From an uncultured Tissierellia bacterium (lineage in GTDB: Bacteria; Bacillota; Clostridia; Tissierellales; Peptoniphilaceae): a DNA stretch of 35,450 nt. Shown here piece by piece: positions 16,872 through 24,858 of the stretch (position 1 is its first letter; the number at the start of each line of letters is the position of its first letter). The stretch is taken from positions 1 through 35,450 of the forward strand of contig CAMYAK010000013.1 in assembly GCA_947253765.1 (NCBI GenBank). Reading direction: 5' to 3'. The position numbers were made by a program, and so were the translations under genes. The notes beneath the pieces are model-generated. The model saw only the letters and a program-made list of their open reading frames with translations, searched no databases and had not been told where the DNA came from.

Positions 16872-16921
16872 ACTGGAAAATAAAAAAGGCTGCCTAACCC
16901 CTAAGGGATTAGACAACCTTT
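16872..16921 (-). terminator. Orphan Rho-independent terminator on the minus strand
   Basis: Read on the minus strand, a 16-bp stem (positions 16921-16906 with 16100-16885 read as 16100=16900; three G-U pairs) closes a 5-nt loop and is followed by TTTTTTATTTT. A short open frame on the minus strand ending SGSLSNGLGGHFA then stop lies just before it. This suggests the 3' end of a gene otherwise deleted. I do not recognise that peptide. Confidence 0.6.
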
Positions 16922-17108
16922 AAAGACTATTTAATCATGCGAAATGTCCACCAAGGCCATTTGACAAAGAGCCACTAATTTGATAGCTGAAGTTTACTAG
17001 ATAGGTGGATAGATTTTCAACATATATTTACAATATTTTTGAAGGTCTTTATTCTGGGTAACAATAGTAGTAAATTGTCAACAAAGCTTATTTGAAAGGA
17101 CTTTTATA

Positions 17109-19463
17109 GTGGGAGAAAAATTGATAAAAAAAGAGAGATATTCCGTCAAAGGAATGTTTTGCGCCTCCTGCCAAGCTAACGTGGAAAAGGCTGTTAAAAA
17201 AATTGAGGGAGTTGAAGAGGTCAATGTCAGTTTAATGACAAATTCTATGGACGTCAGCTTTGACTCGAGCATTCTTACTTCAGACCGGATAGTGGAAGCG
17301 GTTAAAAAAGCCGGTTATGAGGCTGAATTCAAGGAGTTGCTGAGTGGCGGGGACGGACCTGTGAGATCCGAAGATAAAAGTGGGACAAATAGACCGGTAA
17401 AGGCCAAGTCTGACGAGAAAGCCATATTTGAAGAAGAGGCCGAGGATATGAAGAAAAGGCTCATAATATCCTTTCCATTCTTTATAGCAATTATGTATGT
17501 GGCCATGGGCCATATGGTGGGCCTTCCCTTGCCGGTTTGGCTTGAGGGGTATGAGGGGGCTGCCAATTTTGCCCTGGTTCAAATGCTAATAACCCTTCCC
17601 GTTATCTTTGCCAATAGACTTATATTTATAAGAGGCTTCAAGGGACTTTTCAGGGGCATGCCCAACATGGACTCCCTGGTCGGGATAGGGGCAGGTGCAT
17701 CCTTTTTCTATGGGGCCTTTGCCCTGTTCCGGATCAACTACGGAGTGGCCTATGGCTTGACAGACCTTGTTGAGTCTTACAGGAACCAGCTGTATTTTGA
17801 AGGTGTTGTCACCATCCTGACCTTAATAAGCCTGGGAAAGTATATGGAGGTCAGGTCAAAGATAAAAACGGGCTCATCTATAAAGAAGCTTATGGGCCTA
17901 AGACCCGATAAGGCAAGGATAATAAAAAATGGAAAAGAAATGGAGATTCCCATAGACGAGGTTATTGTGGGGGACATCATCTCCGTTAAGCCTGGGGAGA
18001 GGATACCGGTCGACGGGATTCTATTGGCGGGCAGGAGCTCCGTGGATGAATCGGCCATAAGCGGCGAGAGCATACCCGTTCTGAAGGAAGAGGGTGACAA
18101 GCTTATAGGGGCAACTATAAACAAGACCGGGGCCTTTACTATGGAAGCAAAGGCTGTCGGCGAAGACACCATGCTTTCCAAAATAATAGACCTGGTCAAG
18201 GATGCCAATGCCGGAAAAGCCCCAATCCAGTCCTTAGCTGATAAGATTTCCGCCGTATTTGTTCCTACAGTGATAGTTATTTCGCTCCTGGTCTTTATAT
18301 TTTGGAGATTAAGCGGGGCCGGATTTGAATTTTCCTTGGGCTTGGCAATATCGGTCCTGGTTATCTCATGCCCATGTGCATTGGGATTGGCAACACCTGT
18401 GGTGGTAATGGTTGCGACGGGCAAGGGGGCGGAGAACGGTCTCCTGATAAAATCTGCGGCAGCCCTCCAGGAGCTGGAAGAGGTTGAAACCTTTGTTTTT
18501 GACAAGACAGGGACCATAACGGAAGGTAAGCCTGTCCTGACCGATATAATATTGTACTCGGATATATATTCTGATAATGAGTTTCTGAGATTGGCGGCCA
18601 GTCTTGAAAAATCATCGGAGCAGCCCTTAGCCGAGGCGATTCTTGAGAAGGCTGAAAAAGATAATCTTGATCTGGTTGAAGTTAAGGCTTTTGAGGGCAT
18701 TCCGGGTCGGGGCATCAAGGGGAAGGTTGTAAGGGAAAATGGAAAGATCCTTGATATTTTGGCAGGCAACAAAGCCCTTATGGAAGAGTACGGTGTCGAC
18801 TTTGATTTTGCTGAAAAGGATGAAATAAGGTTGGCTGATGAGGGCAAGACCCCAATGTACTTTGCATTTTCATATGAAGCCTGCGGAATAGTTGCAGCAA
18901 TGGACCCGGTCAAAGAGACAAGTAAGAAGGCCCTAAAAACGCTCAAAAACAGAGGGCTAAAGACCATAATGCTGACCGGAGACAATGAGAGGACGGCCAA
19001 GTCCATTGCGTCCGACCTGGACCTGAGCTCATTCAGGGCGGGTCTCCTTCCTGAGGACAAGGAAAAGGAGGTCAAGGACTTAAGCTCAGGTCAGGGCAAG
19101 ACCTGCATGGTTGGGGACGGGATTAATGATGCTCCTGCCCTGGCCAGGGCCAACATAGGGATTGCCGTCGGGGCCGGAACTGATGTGGCCATAGAGTCGG
19201 CGGATGTTGTCCTGGTCAGGTCGGACCTGAGGGACGTTATTGCCGCCTATGACCTGTCAAAGAAGACCATGACCAAGATAAAAGAAAATTATTTTTGGGC
19301 CTTCTTTTACAATGTTTTGTGCATACCCTTGGCTGCAGGGGTCTTATATCCTTCCATGGGCATAAGGCTCAATCCTATGATAGCCTCAGCTGCAATGAGC
19401 CTGTCGTCAATGTTTGTGGTTGCGAACGCCCTTACACTCAGGCATTTTAAGGTTAAGCGCTAG
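17109..19463 (+). CDS. copA: Copper-exporting P1B-type ATPase
   Basis: This 784-aa protein pumps Cu(I) out of the cytoplasm. Domains in order: one N-terminal heavy-metal domain with GMFCASC (Cys18, Cys21); an acidic linker to about residue 115; membrane helices; actuator ISGESIPV; ion-binding CPC (Cys421-Cys423); phosphorylation site DKTGT (Asp465); hinge GDGINDAPA; and last helices with YN and MSLSSMFV, the Cu(I) signature of subgroup 1B-1. The nucleotide-domain motif usually written SEHP reads SEQP (Gln505). The start is GTG at 17109, 7 nt after GAAAGGA; a TTG at 17121 is possible. No copZ chaperone or CsoR/CopY regulator gene is nearby, and no CopY-type operator is seen upstream. It stands alone with its own terminator. 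Confidence 0.95.
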   Translation: MGEKLIKKERYSVKGMFCASCQANVEKAVKKIEGVEEVNVSLMTNSMDVSFDSSILTSDRIVEAVKKAGYEAEFKELLSGGDGPVRSEDKSGTNRPVKAKSDEKAIFEEEAEDMKKRLIISFPFFIAIMYVAMGHMVGLPLPVWLEGYEGAANFALVQMLITLPVIFANRLIFIRGFKGLFRGMPNMDSLVGIGAGASFFYGAFALFRINYGVAYGLTDLVESYRNQLYFEGVVTILTLISLGKYMEVRSKIKTGSSIKKLMGLRPDKARIIKNGKEMEIPIDEVIVGDIISVKPGERIPVDGILLAGRSSVDESAISGESIPVLKEEGDKLIGATINKTGAFTMEAKAVGEDTMLSKIIDLVKDANAGKAPIQSLADKISAVFVPTVIVISLLVFIFWRLSGAGFEFSLGLAISVLVISCPCALGLATPVVVMVATGKGAENGLLIKSAAALQELEEVETFVFDKTGTITEGKPVLTDIILYSDIYSDNEFLRLAASLEKSSEQPLAEAILEKAEKDNLDLVEVKAFEGIPGRGIKGKVVRENGKILDILAGNKALMEEYGVDFDFAEKDEIRLADEGKTPMYFAFSYEACGIVAAMDPVKETSKKALKTLKNRGLKTIMLTGDNERTAKSIASDLDLSSFRAGLLPEDKEKEVKDLSSGQGKTCMVGDGINDAPALARANIGIAVGAGTDVAIESADVVLVRSDLRDVIAAYDLSKKTMTKIKENYFWAFFYNVLCIPLAAGVLYPSMGIRLNPMIASAAMSLSSMFVVANALTLRHFKVKR

Positions 19464-19502
19464 TTGGCAATAGATAAGTTCAAGTAAACAAGATAATTTA
19501 TT

Positions 19503-19537
19503 GAGGATTCGGACAGGGACCGGGTCCTCTTTTTTTA
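19503..19537 (+). terminator. Terminator of copA
   Basis: GAGGA (19503-19507) pairs with TCCTC (19525-19529). An inner CGG/CCG pairing is set off by small internal loops, and a run of T follows to 19537. Confidence 0.85.
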
Positions 19538-19604
19538 TTGGAACATTTTGTGAAACCCATGAAACACAAATCCTGGTAAACTCAGTTAAGTTGTAGAGTA
19601 GACA

Positions 19605-20924
19605 ATGGATAAAGTGGATTGGGGGCTTTTTCATATGAAAGGACCTATTGGAAAGTACAAAATTATTAAGGAGTTGGGCAGGGGCGGAATGTCAAGGGTT
19701 TACCTTGTGGAGGATATGGTTTTAAAGAAGAAGTGGGCCATGAAAATGGTTGATAAAATGGGCCCCGATGGACATTTCTATGGGAAAAATCTCTTGGAAG
19801 AGGCCAGAATTATGAAAGACCTGGACCACCCGCTTCTACCAAAGGTTCTTGAAATTTTCAACATGGACGACAAGCTATGCATGATCATGGAATATGTTCC
19901 CGGCAAGAGCCTGGAAGAGATCGTTAAACGGGAGGGAAGGCTAGTTGAAAAAGACGTAAAGGTCAAATTCATGGAATTGGCAGATTGTCTGGCCTACCTA
20001 CACTCACTGAAAAACAAGGTCATATACTCCGACATGAAGCCATCAAATATTATGATGACTGAGGATGGGCGGCTTAAATTAATTGATTTCAGCGTTGCCA
20101 GATTGGAGATCGGTAAAGAATTCTTTCAGGCAAAACTGTATGCCAGCAGTGGATACGCCCCGCCTGAGCAGTATATAGGCAATAAAATAGACGAAAAAAC
20201 GGATATATACGGTCTCGGCATGACCATGTACAGGCTGGCCTCGGGGCTGGACCCCTCATCTGATGATTTTATTTACAAGCCCTTGCGGGACTTGAGACCG
20301 GAAATCTCTAAAGACCTTGATAAGATCATAGGCTTATGCATAAAAGAAAAGCCTGAAGAGAGATACGGGTCAATCAGGGCCTTGGTTAAGGACCTGAAAA
20401 AATACGATAAAAAGAGAGAAAGAAATAAAAAGTATGCAAAACTTGCGGTCATATCGGCCTTGTCAATAGCTGCCATATTTAGTGAGTTTTCAGGAAAAAG
20501 AGGAGAAAAATTACTGAATGCCCATTTATTAAATGTTGATCCTACAAACACCCGAGTTTGTGAGTTTATAAGGGAGAATCCCATTGACCTTAATGGGGGC
20601 AAGTCTACCGAAAAATACCTGGATATGTTTTTAAAAAGAGCTGTTTATGAAGGGGAAGATCCCGATTTAACCGGTGAAAAACTCAGGTCGGAGAGGGAGG
20701 CCATGTTCTTAATTTTTAATTATTTGGATAAGTCCATTGAGTGTGAGGGAAGAGAGACGTCGGGCGGTAATGATTTGGAAAAAATCAAGAGGCTCTTTAC
20801 TACGGATACCCTTGGCAAGGGCTTATACTTTAGGGAAGCCGGACCATGGGGGCGGGCCTTTATAAATAATTTTATAGAATACTTTGAATATAAAGAGGGT
20901 ATATGCCTTGGAAAAGACCTTTAA
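19605..20924 (+). CDS. Membrane-anchored Ser/Thr protein kinase (Hanks type)
   Basis: A 439-aa protein. Residues about 15-265 form a kinase domain: glycine loop GRGGMS (25-30), Lys47 in WAMKM, the catalytic loop YSDMKPSN (Asp143, with YSD in place of HRD), DFS (161-163) in place of DFG, and GYAPPEQY. Catalytic Lys and both Asp are kept, so it should be active. After a basic stretch (KKRERNKK) one transmembrane helix (about 278-296) leads to a 140-aa extracytoplasmic region without PASTA repeats or any domain I recognise, a likely sensor. The start is uncertain: ATG 19605 lacks a good ribosome site, and ATG 19635 is also possible. Its end overlaps the next gene by 17 nt, which suggests they work together. 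Confidence 0.88.
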   Translation: MDKVDWGLFHMKGPIGKYKIIKELGRGGMSRVYLVEDMVLKKKWAMKMVDKMGPDGHFYGKNLLEEARIMKDLDHPLLPKVLEIFNMDDKLCMIMEYVPGKSLEEIVKREGRLVEKDVKVKFMELADCLAYLHSLKNKVIYSDMKPSNIMMTEDGRLKLIDFSVARLEIGKEFFQAKLYASSGYAPPEQYIGNKIDEKTDIYGLGMTMYRLASGLDPSSDDFIYKPLRDLRPEISKDLDKIIGLCIKEKPEERYGSIRALVKDLKKYDKKRERNKKYAKLAVISALSIAAIFSEFSGKRGEKLLNAHLLNVDPTNTRVCEFIRENPIDLNGGKSTEKYLDMFLKRAVYEGEDPDLTGEKLRSEREAMFLIFNYLDKSIECEGRETSGGNDLEKIKRLFTTDTLGKGLYFREAGPWGRAFINNFIEYFEYKEGICLGKDL

Positions 20925-22350
20925 AAAATTTTTACAGTTTTCAATTATTTTTTTATTTGCACTTGTCTGTCCTATTGGCTCAGGTGTCAGGGCTGAGATA
21001 GACCCGGCCATGCCGCCAAAAGGACCCGGAATTGAAATTGGTGATAGGGCCGTGCATATATCTAAAAGTGAAGGGATTAAAACCTACATATTCAAGGATC
21101 CCGTTCCAATAACAATTACTTGGCAGGGGAATGAAGAATTGGCAGGATCATTTCAGGTCATAAGCAGGGTTAGTGGTAAAAGTCGTGAAAGCATTGTAGA
21201 TAGGGAAGACATGTCCGGGCCCGGGAACAGGCTTTCTTACACCTTCTTATTAGATAAAAAGTATACAGGGAAGGCCTTTGGCTTAAAAGTCAGGGCCATT
21301 AGCAGGTACGGGGTTAAGGGCCCCTGGTCATCATTAGACGGGGACTACCTTCTTGACTTGGAAAGCCCTACTATAAAACTAAATAAAGAGACCAGGTCGG
21401 ATAAATCATACGAAATTGAGTTTCTCATTGAAGATGATAACCTGGATAGGGATAGGCTGGACCTTCTTGTAAGCGCCCGGGACGGCTGGGGAAAAAAGCT
21501 GTCTATCGGTTACGATAAAAGTTTTTCAAGGCCGGGAGATAAGGTATATAAACTCAAGTTGAATTTCAGGGAACCTGCCTCATATATAGTAAAAGTCAGG
21601 GCCTATGACCTTACAGGAAGGGAGTCCGGGGTATTTAAAAAGGCTTTTATTTTTGGAAACCCGGGCCCGACTGAAGAAATCGTTGAAGAAGCGATTGTAG
21701 AAGAGGACCCCGTAGAGCCAAGCCATAAGTCACAAATAAAGGAAGCAGACGGACCGAAAAGTAAAGAACAGGAAAGCCAAGGCCGGGAAGGTCATGAGGC
21801 GTCACAGGTCCAAAGCATTAAAGACGAATCTGATAAACCTGATCCGGGCGGGAAGAAAGAGGATATCAAGCCTATATATTTAAACAACCTGAAGATAAGT
21901 TTTTCAGGGGCTTTTAAGAGGCTTCTGGCAGGCGAGACAATAACCTTCAGGAGGATCGGTCAAGACTTTGTTGTAAGGGCCTACAGTCGGGACTTAATTA
22001 ACAATGAGAACTTTAAATTTATAGCCTTCAGAAACGGACTTGCTATAAGGCCAAAAGTTAATTGCCTTTTAACAAAGGACGGACCGGGCTATACATATAC
22101 TTTGACCCTTGGAAAAGAGGAATTTTCAGGGCCGGGTTTTTATGACTTGGCCTTCTATTATGATGCTATAAAAAGTGATGACAGTTTTGCCGTTGATGCA
22201 AGTAAGAAAGATGACCGGACTATAAAATTTACTTTCAAGGTTGAGCCCAAAAGGCCGGGAGGCCATGTTTTCACAATAGTTATACTGCTGACAATTTTTA
22301 TCATCCTTATTTATGAAAAGGTAAAATATTTTATCCTTTTTTTAAAATGA
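20908..22350 (+). CDS. Secreted, C-terminally membrane-anchored protein of unknown function
   Basis: A protein of about 480 aa that I do not recognise. It starts with a signal peptide (hydrophobic FLQFSIIFLFALVCPIG, then VRA as cleavage site). It continues with beta-rich stretches resembling Ig/fibronectin-like modules (about residues 35-255), an acidic low-complexity linker (about 257-325, rich in E, D, K, P) and another beta-rich module. It ends in one transmembrane helix (VFTIVILLTIFIILIY) with a short basic tail. The frame opens at a TTG (20884), but AGAGGG at 20894-20899 points to the TTG at 20908, which begins right before the signal peptide. It overlaps the kinase gene, so it may be a ligand-binding partner or surface target of the kinase pathway (inference). 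Confidence 0.7.
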   Translation: MEKTFKKFLQFSIIFLFALVCPIGSGVRAEIDPAMPPKGPGIEIGDRAVHISKSEGIKTYIFKDPVPITITWQGNEELAGSFQVISRVSGKSRESIVDREDMSGPGNRLSYTFLLDKKYTGKAFGLKVRAISRYGVKGPWSSLDGDYLLDLESPTIKLNKETRSDKSYEIEFLIEDDNLDRDRLDLLVSARDGWGKKLSIGYDKSFSRPGDKVYKLKLNFREPASYIVKVRAYDLTGRESGVFKKAFIFGNPGPTEEIVEEAIVEEDPVEPSHKSQIKEADGPKSKEQESQGREGHEASQVQSIKDESDKPDPGGKKEDIKPIYLNNLKISFSGAFKRLLAGETITFRRIGQDFVVRAYSRDLINNENFKFIAFRNGLAIRPKVNCLLTKDGPGYTYTLTLGKEEFSGPGFYDLAFYYDAIKSDDSFAVDASKKDDRTIKFTFKVEPKRPGGHVFTIVILLTIFIILIYEKVKYFILFLK

Positions 22351-22399
22351 GTGTTATCATATATGGAGCTTGTTTAAAGCTGAGTAAGAGGAGGATATA

Positions 22400-23356
22400 G
22401 TGAAAATTATTTGTATGGGTGATGCCCACTATGCTTCCCTTCCTTTTAAAAGCAAGTTCTTGAAAGAAACAAACAAATATTTTTATACAAATATATTCAG
22501 AGAACTATTTAAAGAGGAAGCAGACATCTACGTTTCCCTGGGGGACCTGACCAATTACGGAAGGAAGGCCCACACCCGGGAAGTCTATTCTATAATAAAT
22601 TCATGCAAGAAGCCTGACAAGAGGTTTGTTCAGGTTACCGGAAACCATGATCTTCTTGCCATGACCAAGGAAACATATAAAGAGATAACCGGACAAAAGC
22701 TCTATTGGGCAGAAGAAAATGACGAGTGTAAGATGATTTTTCTGGATACTTGCAAGCAGATGCATCCGGGCAGGTCTTCTTCCAGGGTCGATTGGGACCA
22801 GAGACTCTTTTTGGAGGAAGAATTGGCCAAGGCCGGGGAAAAGCTGACCCTGGTTTTTGCCCACCATCCGCCCGAGAGGGTTATTTTCTACGATAAAGAC
22901 GGCAAGGTTGACAGCTCTGTTACTATGGAGGGCATACTTTCAAAGAAAAAAGGTCGAGGGGTCTATATTAACGGCCACCTTCATAAGGATAAATTTTATA
23001 CCAAGGGTTGCTGGGCCTTTCTACAGTTTAATGACATATTGGATGAGCCCACAATAAGGGAGCTGGTCATTAAAGACGGTAAGCTTGAGATGAAAACCAG
23101 GGCCATACACAGGCCGGAAATGATGGAAGCGGCTGCCCGGATAAGTCGTGCTATCCTGACTTTTTACAGGAGCAGGAACGATGAGCTCTTTGCCAGGGTA
23201 AGAGATTTGAAGATTGTTGAAGGGGTTGGAGACAGGGGAAGTGACTGTTCAATGGATTTTGTGAGGCTGACCTCAAACCCGCGTTTTTCCAAAGAGGCGG
23301 CTTCAAGACTGAGATCCTTCGTTCGCTTCTTCAAGCCGGGTCTGACAAGGGCCTGA
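22400..23356 (+). CDS. Calcineurin-like metallophosphoesterase
   Basis: A 318-aa protein with all five metallophosphoesterase motifs in order: D-x-H in GDAHY (Asp8, His10), GDLTNYG, GNHD, AHHPP and GHLH. It should bind two metal ions and hydrolyse a phosphomono- or diester. Layout and size resemble the Icc/CpdA group, but the substrate cannot be told. There is no signal peptide, so it is likely cytosolic. About 100 C-terminal residues beyond the catalytic core are not recognised. The start is GTG at 22400 after a strong AGAGGAGG. It follows the kinase pair by 49 bp and may be co-transcribed with it. Confidence 0.88.
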   Translation: MKIICMGDAHYASLPFKSKFLKETNKYFYTNIFRELFKEEADIYVSLGDLTNYGRKAHTREVYSIINSCKKPDKRFVQVTGNHDLLAMTKETYKEITGQKLYWAEENDECKMIFLDTCKQMHPGRSSSRVDWDQRLFLEEELAKAGEKLTLVFAHHPPERVIFYDKDGKVDSSVTMEGILSKKKGRGVYINGHLHKDKFYTKGCWAFLQFNDILDEPTIRELVIKDGKLEMKTRAIHRPEMMEAAARISRAILTFYRSRNDELFARVRDLKIVEGVGDRGSDCSMDFVRLTSNPRFSKEAASRLRSFVRFFKPGLTRA

Positions 23357-23416
23357 TCCTGAAGTTTGGAATCTGAGAGAATATTTTAAGACATTTTATA
23401 TCATAAGTTTTTATAA

Positions 23417-23450
23417 AATGGGGGCGTGAAAACATTTTCACGCCCCCATT
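23417..23450. terminator. Very stable 16-bp hairpin after the phosphoesterase gene
   Basis: AATGGGGGCGTGAAAA (23417-23432) pairs perfectly with 23435-23450. There is no T tract on the plus strand, so it is an atypical terminator. The right arm contains a -35-like TTTTCA of the next promoter, so hairpin formation or protein binding here could also affect initiation. Confidence 0.55.
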
Positions 23451-23463
23451 CATGTTATATAAT
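23435..23463 (+). promoter_or_regulatory. Promoter of the RelA/SpoT-domain gene
   Basis: TTTTCA (23435-23440) and a perfect TATAAT (23458-23463) are 17 bp apart. The -35 lies within the hairpin arm. The predicted start is near 23470, about 20-30 nt before the coding region. Confidence 0.55.
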
Positions 23464-23490
23464 GATATGTAGTGAAAATAATGACGGGAG

Positions 23491-24858
23491 GTGATCGGTC
23501 TGAAACTTAAATTATTTTCTTATATAGACGATATACTTGCATACAAAGATTCGCTGAGATTTGAGCTGGAGGATGCCAAGGAGGCAATAGACAAGCTGTT
23601 TTCTCAGACTTTTGAGAAAAAAGACTGGTTTGTAAATTACACATCAAGAATAAAGGACGATGCGAGCCTCAAGGAAAAAATAATCAGGCTCGGCTGTTGC
23701 AGGGACTACAGCGATGCACCGACCATGTTGGGCCAATTCTCGGATATAATAGGATGTAGGCTTGAGTGCCGCTTTATCAACGATGAAGAGAAGGTATATA
23801 AGTCACTTTTTAATTTTTTTTCAAACAGGACATCTGAGGGCTATTATAGGTCTGATAGGGACCCCAGAATTGAGCTGAAGCTCGATGATGACCAGCCCAA
23901 GTCTCAGAAAAACGGCTTCTCGTCTTATAGGATAGACGGAAGATTTTTAGGTGATGTTGTCCTAAATTTTGAGCTCCAGATCAAGTCCATAGTCAATGTT
24001 TTTTGGAATGAAATAGACCATAAAATCCTTTATAAAAACTATAATTATTTAATAACCGAGAGCTTTGTAAGGCAGATCATGGCGTCGATCAAGGGTGACC
24101 TGTCAATAATTGACGGCCAGCTTGAAATGGTCTATGACCACCTGCAGAGCTTGGACTCGGAAGATTATTTTTCACCCCAGGACCAGCTGCAAAATTTTGT
24201 CGGCCGGGTTATCCAGGATGCCTATGTTATCCCTTTAAGGGATAAGTATAACCTCTTCTTTGATTTTAGGGACCATACAGATCTTTTGACGGAATTCCTC
24301 TTTGCCAGGATTCGTTATGAATCCAGGGAGGGCATAGCTAAAGAATTTATCAGGATTTTGGAAGAAATAAGCCGGGGAGGTTTAAATTCGGTTAATTTCG
24401 GTCAAAGCCTGGATTTTGATCCGCCAATAGATTACCATTCCCACACCACAAAAAAATTGGGGGCCAAGATAAACAGGTTTGTAAATGAAGATTTGACTTG
24501 GAACCTACTTGCCTGTATTTTAATGGACGTTAATACAGATAAAAAAGAGAGGGAGACCTTCAGGACCTTTGTGGACTACCTTTATTTTATGATTATCCAT
24601 ACAATAAGGATTAATATGAGAAAGTCCGGTTTGGATCCTACTAAGAATGAGGATCTGGTTGACCGGCTTACCCTACAGTATGCCCGTTGCGCCCTGCAAA
24701 GCTCAGAAGCGTCTTATTTTACACATGCCGGAATGGATGAATTGACAGGGGCCCTTGTTCCCTTATTGGAAACTTTTAAAGAAAACGGGGACGAGGAAGG
24801 CCTGTGCGGGAAATTTGCCGAGAGATTCTCATATATTGAGGAAAGGGACAAAAATTGA
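23491..24858 (+). CDS. Divergent RelA/SpoT-domain protein, putative (p)ppGpp synthetase
   Basis: A 455-aa protein whose residues about 45-195 resemble the RelA/SpoT nucleotidyltransferase domain. It has SRIKDDASLKEKI (family R.K...S...K), FSDIIGCRLECRF (family DL.G.R...), QPKSQKNGFSSYRI (family PK.NGY.S.H) and FELQIKSIVNVFWNEIDHK (family E.QIRT...WA..EH). There is no HD hydrolase domain or TGS/ACT domain; a long helical C-terminal half is unrecognised. It may make (p)ppGpp or a related alarmone, or be an effector of that fold. The start is unsettled: GTG 23491 lies inside a near-perfect GGGAGGTGATC ribosome site, and that site would better serve CTG 23500. It overlaps the next gene by 4 nt. 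Confidence 0.7.
   Translation: MIGLKLKLFSYIDDILAYKDSLRFELEDAKEAIDKLFSQTFEKKDWFVNYTSRIKDDASLKEKIIRLGCCRDYSDAPTMLGQFSDIIGCRLECRFINDEEKVYKSLFNFFSNRTSEGYYRSDRDPRIELKLDDDQPKSQKNGFSSYRIDGRFLGDVVLNFELQIKSIVNVFWNEIDHKILYKNYNYLITESFVRQIMASIKGDLSIIDGQLEMVYDHLQSLDSEDYFSPQDQLQNFVGRVIQDAYVIPLRDKYNLFFDFRDHTDLLTEFLFARIRYESREGIAKEFIRILEEISRGGLNSVNFGQSLDFDPPIDYHSHTTKKLGAKINRFVNEDLTWNLLACILMDVNTDKKERETFRTFVDYLYFMIIHTIRINMRKSGLDPTKNEDLVDRLTLQYARCALQSSEASYFTHAGMDELTGALVPLLETFKENGDEEGLCGKFAERFSYIEERDKN

Noticed and set aside
16961..16990. TTGACA upstream of copA
   Set aside because: No acceptable -10 lies at 16-18 bp; its distance from the start also speaks against it.
17777..19075. A 432-codon open frame on the minus strand
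   Set aside because: It is antisense to copA, low-complexity in Ser/Pro/Leu, lacks a ribosome site, and the plus-strand protein has every CopA motif.
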